Shown: positions 23,501-34,287 of the stretch, in pieces | Layout: each line of letters begins with the position of its first letter | Numbering within the stretch: the first letter of the stretch is position 1 | NCBI RefSeq assembly: GCF_003369915.1 | Contig: NC_046675.1 | Span: 15,376,001-15,440,000 of the forward strand | Direction of reading: 5' to 3' | DNA from: Drosophila miranda | Lineage: Eukaryota > Arthropoda > Insecta > Diptera > Drosophilidae | Length of the DNA: 64,000 nucleotides | Made by a program: the position numbers and the translations under genes | The notes under the pieces: model-generated | Seen by the model: the letters and a program-made list of their open reading frames with translations, nothing else | What the model was told of the DNA's origin: nothing | Database searches by the model: none

Positions 23501-23911
23501 TGGGTCTGGGCATGGGCATGGATAGGGGCATGGACCTGGGAGACCATCTTCGAAGGCAAACACGAGTCGCGGCTACCGAGAGGCTGTCGATCATGCGCGG
23601 CCAGCGACGGCAACCTTTTGAAACGACAAAATCATAAGCAAACACTTGTCTCTTGGCCTGGCCCAAAAACAAAAACGGATTGAGTGGAATACCTCAGTCG
23701 ATTGCAGGGAGGCAGCTGAGCTCCATCAGGACCTGGGGCATGGATCACTTTGTGAGCAAAACACTTGAGTTGACGATTTGAGTGGTTGTGTAGGATTAAC
23801 CAGGGAGATCTTCATTGCCGTCGGCACCTCACATATGTAGATCGATCGATCATTCAAGAGGGATAGTGGATATATTGAATGGAGGGTCAGGGCAGACCTA
23901 CCTGGGTCCAT
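11544..23911 (-). CDS. Poxm: Pox meso, paired-domain transcription factor (Pax1/9 class)
   Basis: The main coding exon is 11544-12646. It starts at a clear pyrimidine-rich CAG acceptor and needs one upstream nucleotide. I propose the first coding exon at 23902-23911, reading ATG GAC CCA G|GTAGGT. It has the right phase and yields [18 protein letters not shown], 370 aa in total, with an 11.3-kb intron. The paired domain covers about residues 9-135 ([59 protein letters not shown]). There is no homeodomain. An octapeptide HSVSDILA lies at 279-286, the Pax1/9 form. The tail is rich in Gly/Ser, His and Ala runs and ends MMAAGATGL. It acts in mesoderm patterning in the fly embryo. The unspliced N-terminal extension back to 12851 reads through the intron and is not real. 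Exon 2 is certain; exon 1 is inference. Confidence 0.85.
12647..14263. other. Pox meso intron, left part
   Basis: Non-coding on both strands as far as I can see. A minus-strand frame at 13450-13863 contains a donor-like GTAAGT near 13837, but splicing it to the paired-domain exon would create a stop, so I do not use it. Confidence 0.5.
14264..14338. ncRNA. pre-miRNA-like hairpin
   Basis: 14273-14293 pairs with 14309-14329 over 21 positions with one G-U pair and one A-C mismatch, around a 15-nt AU-only loop. About six further pairs extend the base of the stem with small internal mismatches, giving a ~75-nt hairpin. Size, loop and mismatch pattern match a Drosophila miRNA precursor. Either strand can fold. 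I do not recognise the arm sequence as a known miRNA. It lies inside the Pox meso intron and ~110 bp upstream of the start codon of the nested gene. A short inverted-repeat transposon remnant is the alternative. Confidence 0.5.
14404..14441 (+). promoter_or_regulatory. TATA box and initiator of the nested secreted gene
   Basis: TATATAA at 14404-14410 is followed by a CCAGTCAGTC initiator-like sequence at about 14432-14441, ~28 bp downstream and 10-19 bp before the ATG. This is a compact TATA/Inr promoter with a very short 5' UTR. Confidence 0.65.
14451..14995 (+). CDS. small secreted Ala/Pro-rich protein nested in Pox meso intron
   Basis: Three exons (14451-14552, 14605-14683, 14739-14995), all with GT-AG introns of 52-55 bp, encode 145 aa. 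Residues 1-25 are a signal peptide ([20 protein letters not shown]). Exon 2 gives a possible dibasic KR site and an acidic segment ([23 protein letters not shown]). Exon 3 begins [14 protein letters not shown], with two closely spaced cysteines, then about 70 residues of Ala/Pro/Thr repeats (APAAPAAP-like). This mucin-like tail could be O-glycosylated. Promoter immediately upstream; poly(A) signal AATAAA at 15087-15092. The antisense frames over the repeat are compositional shadows. I do not recognise a named family; a secreted extracellular or immune-type peptide precursor is possible but unproven. Confidence 0.75.
15093..23901. other. Pox meso intron, right part; no gene seen
   Basis: About 8.8 kb of mixed AT-rich and GC-richer DNA with no coding frame I trust. 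It holds a short CAG microsatellite near 16735-16757. Given its place inside a developmental regulator it may contain enhancers, but I can point to no specific one. Confidence 0.5.
23484..23540. repeat. GGGCAT-type minisatellite
   Basis: Imperfect tandem copies of a six-base GGGCAT/GGGTCT-like unit within the Pox meso intron near its proposed first exon. No coding meaning assigned. Confidence 0.6.
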
Positions 23912-24500
23912 GTCGGGCGGTGTTAGTTGACTGAAGAAATCCACAATTGCTTCGTTGGTCACCGGCTGTTGATTTTCCTCTTCCACCGCTCTCTTTCTCC
24001 GCAACTTTCTCTGCCCCCGCGACGGAGATTCAATTTGCACAGTGCGCGAAATGGATGGGTGGTAGGTGTTTTGGGGCTGAGGAGCAGCAGAGTTTTTGCC
24101 TAGTCGTTAACTTTTCACACTTGCCACTTGGCTATAATGTTAGTTTCAATTAAGGCATGAAATTTGTATACAAATTGGCGCCAGTTGGTGCTGGAGCACT
24201 GGTGCCCGATTACGTTTCGATCAATAGCCACGTCGCGACGGGGCGTCTGAGTTGTTGAACCAAAACTGAGATCTGATTAGCACATTTTCGGGCCAAGCGA
24301 TCAGGGTCTTTGATAATTATCACGCACTTATCCACACCTTATCGGAATTGAAGAGGGGCTTTCTATACACTTTGATCTGCTTTTGATCTTCTGCTGTTGG
24401 ACCTGCCGCGCGATCGATCGATCATTCCATGGAGATAGACACTCGCGATTTGCTCAGATTCGTTTAATCCGCATCCACTGATCCGTGCGCGCGCTTCTCG
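23912..24500 (-). other. Pox meso 5' leader and promoter region (proposed)
   Basis: Directly upstream of the proposed Pox meso ATG. The frame is open without a stop back to a TAA at 24107-24109, about 65 codons, with no in-frame ATG. A CTCCTCAG acceptor-like sequence lies near 24077-24084. The promoter may lie near 24480, where minus-strand ATCAGTGG resembles an initiator. Confidence 0.35.
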
Positions 24501-27500
24501 TCTCGACTCGTCTCTCTCTTTACCGTGCGAATCGCTGCCGCGCTCTCTGCCACTCTTATGTTGTTGGTCGTCACCCGTGTCTGCTGCGACTAATGTGGCT
24601 GCCACTGCTGCCCGAACGAGCAACGAGCAGCGATCGGTTCCATCAATCCACATTCACATCCACAGTCGCAGTAGCAGCCACATCCACAGCGTCGACGCAA
24701 CGTCTTGAGCATCCTCTCTCTGTCTTTCTCTCTTCCTTCCTTTATCTCGCTCTCTGTCCCTCTGCCTCTCGCAGTCACTTACACACATGCACACACGAAG
24801 GAGGGCGGTCGATCGGTTTGTATTTGTTGGCATTAATGGCGATGATCGTGTGTGTGTTTGTGTATCTGTGTGAGGGAAAATAACAAAAATGAAGAATGTC
24901 GCTCCACACCCAGGACCGCTACGAGGGTAGGCCCTAGAGTTATGATTAGATATATAGGGTTAAGGTTTTTGACAGATCCTCACAGGAATAATCATTTTTA
25001 CTACAAATCTCATAGATTAATTCAACAAGAAATTTTAAAATTGCAGGTTTTTTTAACTCAGATATGTGTTTAATTATGAAATGGATTTTTAGAACTATAC
25101 AAAGTATTCCTTATAATTAAAATTTAGTAAAAACACTTAAGCTGTAGTAGATCGATAAGAATGCATATACGAGTATCATTGACGTATTATAAGTATTAAT
25201 GTGCCCAAATAAAGATTTAATCATCCCTAGATAAGCATTCGAAAAGAAAAGTTACAAACTATCAACATCGTCCTAAAATATATTTAATTTTGTGGGCTAG
25301 TCTATTTGGATTCCACTTGACCAAAGTGTTTCCTACTTTGTTGCGAGCCATTCCATTCCATAAGTTTTCTTCTCCTCAAAGCGCCCCAGCCAGTACCGCA
25401 GCCGCTCCTGTAGCTGAGCATCTGTGTGTGTGTGTGTGGGTGTATACGCTGTACAACTGTATCTGGCAGTTTCGTATCGTTTGAGTATCTTGGCTGCGCA
25501 CGAGTACGCAGTCAGTCAGTCAGGTTTCCCTCTCTCTCTTTCGGACACACGGGCAACCGGGCGGAGTTAATTCCTGAATGCTTGAATGGCCAATCTGAAG
25601 CAAGTAAGCGTATCCGTAGCGTTACGCGGGGTGAGCGAGCGATGTCATGACTTTTTAGTGTCACACATATGGAGATCTGGGGGCGGGGCTGTGGGAATCG
25701 CAGTCGGGCGTTCTCGATCTTGTGCATCTATTTTTGGTTCATTAACAAAGTCATATCACTAATAAAGCGACGCTAACCCCCATACGGATGTGTCTGCTTC
25801 TCCTTTCTCCTGTTGGCTGTTGCCTGTTGCCTGTCGCCTGTTGTGTGTTGCCTGTTGTGTGTCCAATGCGGCGTATGCTTGATGAGCGATGGATGGCCTG
25901 GTCTAGTCCACCGGCTGCTCTCGCTGAGGCGTTGCGCCGCGCTTGGTTAGAGTTAATTATGGGAAATGTTGTCTTCATCTGATTGTCACTAATTCGGAAT
26001 ATCGTCATTTAATGATGGATGCCAATTTTTCTTGTCATTCGTTCATTAAAATGGTCTCTGGCAGGTCTCTTAGCCACAACTTTTTGCACTGCCAAATACT
26101 CGTACAGTTGCAGCGTCTCTCAGAGAGCGTGTTGCATAGTTGTGTGCTGTCTTTGTGTGGGTTCGTCTCACGTACAGGCAGAAACACACTGGTTCTTTGG
26201 ACACGCCTCCTTGGGCAGACGGCTCACGCTTACCTGCTCTTACCTTTTGTTGCAAATCCAATTCGTTTCTCTCTCCCACTACCAGTCAACAGTCTCTCGC
26301 TCTTTCTCTCTCACTCTCTTAACTGTTTGCTCACCGATCTTTAGGGATATTAGATTTTGACGATCGCCATTCTGAATATTTTTATCAACATTTCTGAAAT
26401 TTCTTTGTCTAATAATTAAATCCCATGAATCTTTTTTAAAGTTGTATAAAGATAAACAATTCTAATACGGTTTCAAAAATATACAGACAATGTACAGACA
26501 TTCAAATGTATATAGGACTGTGTACATACATTTGTATGCATGTACATATGTAGACGAGTACTCATAGATTAATGGAGAGAAGTTTTTAAAAATGTACAAA
26601 AATATCTATAAAAACATACACACAGAGGAAAAACCCCTAAGAAACATGTATACCGATATAATGTATGTATTTGCATCGATAGTGGACATCGTAAAAAGAA
26701 AGTGTGTTCACTTACATTTTACCATTAATTTAAAAAATATTTGATTTTAATATAATTCATATATGTGGATTCAAACACGAGTAATTTATTTTTAATTATT
26801 TATTTTAAACTGTTTTATGTTTAGATTAAATGGACCATATTTAAAAGACTTTTCGCCATGTTTATACTTAGTTTCATATTTAATTTAACTGATTATCTGT
26901 TGAGTACTAAAACACAAGAAATTTGTGTCCAAGTTCAACCCAAGTCATTCTTTTTCATCAAAGGAACTATATTCATGAAACAAAAATATGAAGATCCTAA
27001 GCTACTTTCATATTGTGTAACCTTTTAAGCAGATATACAGACATATGTACATATAAATATGTAAACATATTTATAAATACGTACCTACATATTATATCGC
27101 AACGGAAATTCCATTAATGGCAATGGATATTGAGCATTTCTCAACTTACAAAATAATTGGCCACATGCGAAAGCTAAGAGATCTCCTCCCTCCCTCTTGC
27201 GGCTGAAGCTTCGTGACAAAACAGTGTCATGGGGATTGGAACGATGTGGAGGAGAGTTTGGAGAGAAGACGATGACAAAATTGTCTCCGCGTTTAACAAA
27301 TTGGGTGACAGGCTTTGAAGTTGCCGGCAGCCAGGGCCAGTGACAAATGACAAGCATAACAAATGAATATTATGCGTTTTTCTCTCTGCTTTACTCTGTA
27401 TCTTTCTCTATCTCCCTCTATATCCCATTCGCTTTTCCTTTTCCGCATCAGCTTCTTCTTTTTTATACACTTTCAGAGGATACTGTGATTTTTGCCAGAT

Positions 27501-30500
27501 GTTTGGAACTTTGAGCACGAAACAAAGCCGACCGAACCCATAATTTTATTTAAATCATAATTCCATTTATTAAAGACCACCATTTAAGCCAAATATAACG
27601 TTCTTATGTTTCTCAAGATGTTTTTAATATATTGAAATTCTGAGTTTTTAGTAATTGCTGTAATTGGAACATATGTACATGTATGTATGTTTCTCAAGAT
27701 AAAATCGAAAGGGTATATAAATATGCGGTCCACCGACTCATAGAGCCTACTAATTTTGTTGAATTTCTGGGTTGTGCAACGACAGCCAGAGATAACAGTC
27801 GAAGGAGAATATGCCAGACACTTGAGAAAACAAAAGAGCCAAGGGTGCGAGGATGGGGTGGGATGAGAGCGCAGCGCAGTCCAAGGAGCAGGCCAAGTGG
27901 CAGAAGCAGCATCAAATGTCATAAAGTGGCAAATACGCTATAAAATTGACACATCCAGCGGCGGGCAGCTTGCATAAGGTTACGGCCAGATGGGTGTGAA
28001 CCGTACAACAGTCCGAAGGGACGGAAGCGTCAAATTGTCTACGGCAGCGGCACACCAAAAAGAAGAGAACCCTCGTACATCTTGGACAGCATCAACACGT
28101 GATTATGTAAGCACTTGAGTCCTGTGCCCTCGGAGCTCTTGAGGGAAGGACGTAACACGGATCGCTGCAACTGCAGTTGACGATGAATTATTGGTGCAAA
28201 CGTATACCCGGCTCACTTGAGAGGCAACATACCGCAGCAAACCTGTCACCTGATCCCAAACCCCACATCCCACACGTTCGCTCGCTCACGGTCACTGCTA
28301 ACGAGCATCGAAGATGATGCTGTTCCCAATCCCCAGTACCGGTTGCGTATGCGGGCTGACCAAAGACTTCCCATCACCCATCCCCAATGCTCGACCTGGA
28401 CATGTGTTTCTGCTCTGTTCGGGTTTCGGTTTGCCGGCGCATCTCTTTCACGCCTAATTCCCCAGGAGATGGAGCTGGAACTGAGACCGGGGTCGAGTCC
28501 GATACGGTTTACATATTTTCAATGAAATGTATTCCGGCATTTTCCGGCAAGGCATGCAATCTGTTTTTGTTTGTTTGTGCTACCAGAAGGCCCCAAAAAT
28601 GCAGCCATGGATGCAGAACTATATCAAAATATAATTACTCGATTATTGTTTTGCATAGCAGATGATGCTCAGGTATTTCAATATTTATTAGGATCCCAGA
28701 CGAAAATAAAATGGAAAGGGAAATATTCTGTTTGCTTAACAAAAAGATAATGCCATAATAAAAATATACTTTGCTGGAATTCTTAGTTGGATTGTTTTCT
28801 GGATTTTTCCGGAAGTCATAAGAGCATTTTCTGTATAAATTTTTAAATTTTTATAGTAATTCCAGATTTGCAAATATTAAATTGTATGCATTTTGTTTTT
28901 CCATCGATCAATTGTCTTGAGAAATGTTTTGAAAAACAAAACTCTGTTTGCATTTGAATCGTTTGAGATTCCATTAACATTTGAAGAAATCCTCGGGTAT
29001 TTGAAGATAGCTTTTTGTGAATTATATTGTTGGTGCTAATTAAAAACCTTCTTCGGTCAGGCAGGAGACGAAGGCACACCATAAAGAGCCGACCGACCCG
29101 AGGCTGAGGCAGTGGCACGGCTTTGTGGTTTCTAACAATAATTAAAAGCAAATAAATAAACAGATTTGTTCAACGACTAATTGAAGTACAAATAAATCAA
29201 AATTTAACTAATAGTCCGACCGGACGGGAACGTGGACCACCCAAGGTGCCCGGCGATCGGGGTCCGTGTCCGTAGCAAGCATCTAACCCCCTCTCCCCCT
29301 CCCAGCAACGGACCGAGGGAAAGAGTTGAGCTGTAATCGAAGTGTTAACAGGCCAAACGGGTTTCGCTGGGCAAACACACAAAAATACAAAAAAATCATA
29401 AAAAAATCACCCAAAGGTTTGACTACTGGCGAGTACTACGAGTACGTATACCAGGGCGCAGACAGCGACAATCTGACGAAACGTTGATGATGCTCACCCA
29501 GCGGTGGCTCATCTGAAAGTTGCCGAGATCTGCCGACAACGACAATCAGAGACGGAGATGCAGATGGATATGGTTATACAGAGATGAAGTTGGGGGGAAG
29601 TTGGAGACGACGAAGGCAGCGAGTTCTCTTCATGCTCGTTGCACTTGAACGCTTCAACGGCATTCTGATTTGTGGCTGCGGCTGCTACGGACCGGCAGCT
29701 CATATAGCCACTGGGACCCTGGCATCCCCAGACCAGGACCCGGCCATATTTCACGTGAACTGCGTCTAAAAATTCATCTACGAAATGGTGAAAAAGAAGC
29801 GACAGCAAAAAGCAAACATCAAACAAAGGAATGGAAAGGTGAAAGTTTGGGAAGCCCTATGGCATCATGGAGTTCTACGATTATAATCGGTATCTCTCTT
29901 GACTCTCGGTTGACTCTCTCGTTCTCTATCCCTTGATCACATCACCCTTTGCTTCAAACGAGAGAGCCGCGTTTAAATTTCAATATGGCGTCGGTGCCGT
30001 TTCCGCATGGCTCCTCAGATGCTGCCGTTGATAGACGCGCTTTAAATGCATAAAATTGCCGACTATAAATAACATTTAATGAAACACATTTTTCGATTCT
30101 TAATTCTACACGCATCCGCATCTCATTCCCGGCCTGCCCCTGCCCTGTCGTGGCGTGCCAGGGCGCTCGATTCCCTTCCCCGATTTGGTTTTTGTTTTCC
30201 ATATTGTTTTTGGCAAAGGAGGAGAAGAGCATTTAGCTTGGCATCTTCTATGCTTTTTGAGTTATTATTGTAATTTGGCTGTGGGCAGTCATGTGGAACG
30301 GTTGTGGTGCACACCCAGTCGCAGTTACTCCGGAGTCCGGGCCCGGCCAGACCCGGGGCCACAGTCATGCCAACGTTTGGCATTCTGTGTTCATTTAAAT
30401 TTTTCACAGTCTATGAAATATAATAAGTTTGCGACATGTGCATCACAATGTTCTCTTCGGGGCAAGCGAAACTTTAATTAAAAAACCAAAAATATCTTGT

Positions 30501-32031
30501 TCACTTTGGAACTACTCCCAAAAATTCATAGAGGATTGCAGGGATTCAGGGAAAAGGGTTACAATGTTTGCTCTTCACATGAAAATAGATCACGAGATGT
30601 AGATGTAGTGCCACTTAGCCACCTACGCAGAGGCTCTCGGTTCCAAATGTGTTAACGGTGAACTCGCTGGGAGCCCATTTTATGCGTTTCGTTTCGCGCG
30701 CACATCTCGAAGTACAAATGGGCCGTAACGGCAGAATAGCAAACCAACACGGGAAAAAGTGAAGAGATTGTTTTTCACCCCAACGGATGGGAAGACAGTG
30801 CGTTTCGGGCGTGCAAGGTAGATGTCTGAAAAAATCGAAGATCTGATGATATTGTGGGCTTATGGAATAGCATTCAGATATATTTTGAAACAGATCAATT
30901 AATGCTTCCCATCAGTCAACACTTTTTCTAATGAAGTCATTTCTATTCTTTTAATTTAAATTATCAAAATTATTATCCTGGAAGACTATACAATATCGAC
31001 TTATGTCCATGGAAAAAGAGTGTGTATTTGTGGTTGGAATTTTCGGTCCGAATAGTAAGTCTTTTCTGCGACTCAACTGTCCAAGACATTGACTGAACAG
31101 GCAATGCCGAGAAGGCAGCGGTTAGTTCCTGATATCCAATATCTTGGTAGTAACATATTTTTTAGTCTTCGGTACAACACAAAATGTTCTTAATATTCTG
31201 GAAACGCACTGTATACATGTGCGAGTGTTTGTGAAAATGCAAAGGAAAATGCATAAAGAGGCGGCGGATGTTTTCATAATTTTTAACGCTTTAGTTTTAT
31301 TTAAGTGTTTATGGAGAAATAACTAATGAAAAAATGCCTTGAATTGCATATTTTGCAGCACTGCACTCTGCCGCCACTGCCTCTCCCTTGCGGCGAGTAT
31401 TAATAAACATGCAGCGGGCTCGGCTCGGGTTTGTGTTTGTGTTAAAGCGCAACATGATTCGCTCGATTTAAAATGCATTTCCATGCCAATGGCAACGCGC
31501 CGAGTTGCCGCCCTTTGATTTATAAAACAGACTCCCTGGTCGTTCCGCATGTCCCCACTGCAGCCCCTCTGAGATCTGCCATCGAAAAAGAGCGGCGGCT
31601 GTTCGTTTACTTAATGTCATTGCAATATTATAGAAGGGGGGAATGGGAACATGGTTTTCCTGGACCCAGACAGCAGCAGCCACATTAAGATACATGAAAT
31701 CTGATTACTTTACGACCAGGCTCTTATATTTCCACGCTTTAAATGCTCTTGCGAATGTTCGGTTACACATCAAAACTTAGTTAATTCTAACACAAAGCAA
31801 CGTTCTGGGGCGTAGGAGTTTTATCTTGACCAGGTATTGCGGGCTCAGCTCTGCAAGATAAAGACTTTTTGAATTATTGATTTCGCTATGACAAATGCAG
31901 CACTCACACAATCAAAAGAGGGGAAATATAAGGCAACAACACTGAAAAACAAATGTGGTACGGGGCTGGATTGCGGATTTGCTGTTGGTTAGCGGCTTAG
32001 CTTAAAGGTAGAATATGCTGCAAGCACTCTA
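24501..32031. other. 7.5-kb gene-poor region, probably regulatory
   Basis: Many short overlapping frames on both strands, none with a domain, signal peptide or sensible splice structure. Simple-sequence stretches (CT-rich near 24716-24765 and 26280-26325, GT near 25424-25438) account for several. Likely upstream regulatory DNA of Pox meso. Confidence 0.5.
25809..25861. repeat. CCTGTTG minisatellite
   Basis: Five to seven imperfect copies of a 7-10 bp CCTGTTG(T)-type unit in tandem. Non-coding. Confidence 0.6.
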
Positions 32032-32447
32032 TTATTCCGTCTTGGGCACGCTCAGGTCGTAGAAGAGCTTGGTCATGCCACCAATGCCAACCAGAGCCAG
32101 TGCCATTGTGATGCGGTACAGCACACTGTCGACAGCGGAGCCCTTGAGGAAGACGGGCTTGCCATCCTTCTTCTGGAAGTGCTCCTGAACCTTGCGGATC
32201 TCAAAGTATCCCTTCTCGATCTGCTCCTTGCCGACAGCGGTGGAGCGGCGGCTCGTGGTGGTGGCAAAGCTGCGGACAACGGCCTGCAGAAGGAAAATGT
32301 GCGGTTAGTTCGGTGGAGCTCCAGCGCCCTTACGTAATTGCCCGTGAACTGTATTTTCCCACGCCCTGGAAGAATGCTCCACATCCAGCAGTGCCTGTGG
32401 GCTATTTCCAGTCGCAAAATTTTACTCACTCTCGACAGGTTCATCAT
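32032..32447 (-). CDS. COX7A: COX7A, cytochrome c oxidase subunit VIIa
   Basis: Exons 32430-32447 and 32032-32283, phase 0, encode 89 aa. Exon 1 gives only MMNLSR. Exon 2 continues AVVRSFATTTSRRSTAVG, a short mitochondrial presequence, then the mature subunit: EKGYFEIRKVQEHFQKKDGKPVFLKG in the matrix/intermembrane arm and a single membrane helix (SVLYRITMALALVGIGGM). The protein is a small nuclear-encoded subunit on the surface of complex IV that bears on dimer and supercomplex assembly. The minus-strand frame without splicing (to 32447) runs out of frame. Two COX7A-like genes at 37.7 and 41.0 kb share the NGKPVFLKG / LYR core and the position of the early intron. Confidence 0.95.
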
Positions 32448-32901
32448 TTTGCTGAAGATATTATTATATATTTTTAGCTAAACGCGAGAAAAGTTTTTCT
32501 GAAAATCCGGACGAATTATGACAGCTGTTTTGGAGAATTGGCGCTGCCACCCCGTGGCATTTTTAATACTTTTCGGTCTTTTTGTAGGTCAAAATTGAGC
32601 CGACGGTATATTTACGGTATATAATGGTATATTTTATCAACTTCATCAAGCTATTAAATTTTATTTTAAAAGCTATATTTAAGCAGAAATGGTAAAGCAA
32701 GTACTTAAAATTAACAAGTCATGTAGAAAATAGGTTCATTAATTGGGTAAAATTATGTGGGCAGCGCTGAGTTTCTTAGCTAGCTAGTAATATCTGAAGG
32801 AATATCAAAAACGAGGAATATGGATAACAGAACTTGAATTCGTCAGTATATTTTCGGAATATTTTTAAGATAAGGCGGTATATCTTGGTATATTTTTGAG
32901 G
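32448..32901. other. intergenic with GGTATATTT-type repeats
   Basis: Contains repeated GGTATAT motifs (about 32605-32635 and 32876-32897), a pattern frequent near fly housekeeping promoters. No coding frame. Confidence 0.45.
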
Positions 32902-33511
32902 GTATTCACTAGAGCTGTGAAACCATCGATAGTGGCACCACTCGATAGTTTTTAATAGAATGATTCAAAAGTCTATACTATCGATAGTATCGGGCTGAAA
33001 TAACTAAGATTAGAAACGTCTTTTAAAGGCTATTTTTCAAGCAAAATTAAATAGAGCCTTATTTCTGATATTTTTATTTCTCTTCCATAAATTAAACAGA
33101 CCTGCCTGCCAACATTTGAGCCTAGAACTATTTATATGCGATCGTTCTAATTTTAAGAAAGGTAACCATGCACTTGCCTTTTTTTAAGCCCCAACTTCAA
33201 ATTTTCTTTGATCAAGCAGTCTTGCACCGCAAAATTTAAACAGTGGCCATAGATGTAGGTGTCGTTTTTGCAGAATTTCACATGCCTTAACCATGGCACT
33301 CGCATTGTCAGTTACAATAACACCCACTTAACCAGAACCTTTCACAATGAGTTGGCTATGTTTTTTAATGCATGAATAAAGGGATCTTTAAGTTTTTGGT
33401 TGACACCACTGCACTTTTCAAAATCGAAGTAGAGATGGGGAAGCGCCCGATAGGAGCTCGATAGTATCATGAAACAAAACATCGACACCTCTTGACACCT
33501 CTAGTATTCAC
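32902..33511 (-). mobile_element. short non-autonomous hAT transposon with intact target-site duplication
   Basis: An 8-bp direct repeat GTATTCAC lies at 32902-32909 and 33504-33511. Between them (32910-33503, 594 bp) the ends are imperfect inverted repeats beginning TAGAG(C/G)TGT(G/C)AA. The interior, read on the minus strand, holds a hAT transposase piece: VTDNASAMVKACEIL at roughly 33258-33320 and, in another frame, HCLNFAVQDCLIKENLKLG at roughly 33190-33250. These are the conserved catalytic-domain D-containing and CxxH-type blocks. The element is internally deleted and cannot make a full transposase. TATCGATAG motifs near its ends may add DRE-like sites. Confidence 0.85.
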
Positions 33512-33596
33512 ACTCAATCAAAACATAAGTTTAAGCAGCTGCTGATTTTATAGTTCATTTATAGCTTGTAGGCTATCATATCTCACAGGAGTCGCC

Positions 33597-34275
33597 ATGG
33601 GCTTCCTCACAGTATTAAAAAAGATGCGACAGAAGGAGAAGGAGATGCGCATTTTGCTGCTGTGAGTTTTAAGCAAACTTTGCGGCGAGCCAAACAAGTT
33701 ATGATTCATTGTTATGCTTTTTTGCAGCGGTTTGGACAATGCCGGAAAGACAACCATTCTGAAGCGCTTCAATGGCGAATCCATAGACGAAATCTCGCCC
33801 ACTCTGGGCTTCAACATCAAGACACTGGAGCACAATGGCTACACCCTGAACATGTGGGATGTGGGCGGTCAGCGCTCTCTTCGCTCTTACTGGCGCAACT
33901 ACTTTGAGTGCACCGATGGCCTGGTGTGGGTGGTGGACAGTGCTGATCGGATGCGCCTGGACTCATGCCGACAGGAGCTGCAGGTACTCCTCGAGGAGGA
34001 ACGCCTGGCCGGAGCCACCTTGCTGGTGCTCTGCAACAAACAGGATCTGCCCGGGGCGCTTAACTCGAACGAAATCAAAGAGGTGAGAAAATTAGTCAAA
34101 TTAAATACTATTTATTAACATTAAACGGCATAACTTTTAGATACTACATTTGGATGACATCACCACACACCACTGGCTGGTGGTTGGCGTAAGCGCTGTC
34201 ACTGGGGAGAAGCTGCTCAGCTCCATGGACTGGCTCATTGGAGACATTGCAAAGCGAATATTCACATTAGATTAA
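33597..34275 (+). CDS. Arl2: Arl2, ARF-like small GTPase
   Basis: Exons 33597-33661, 33728-34082 and 34141-34275 encode 184 aa, the standard Arl2 length. It binds GTP, works with tubulin cofactors in tubulin folding and microtubule biology, and acts with BART-type effectors. Visible motifs: Gly2 after the start, P-loop GLDNAGKTT (~23-31), switch region [28 protein letters not shown] (switch II) and NKQDLPGA guanine-recognition loop. [19 protein letters not shown] supplies the SA motif. The third exon ends IFTLD. The proposed start has a good context (GCCATGG). The stop is only 12 bp from that of the convergent PNKP gene. Confidence 0.96.
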
Positions 34276-34287
34276 AGCGGAATCGTT

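Noticed and set aside
32929-33000. TATCGATAG motifs as host promoter DREs
   Set aside because: They lie inside the hAT element and probably belong to its terminal sequence. A host role cannot be claimed.
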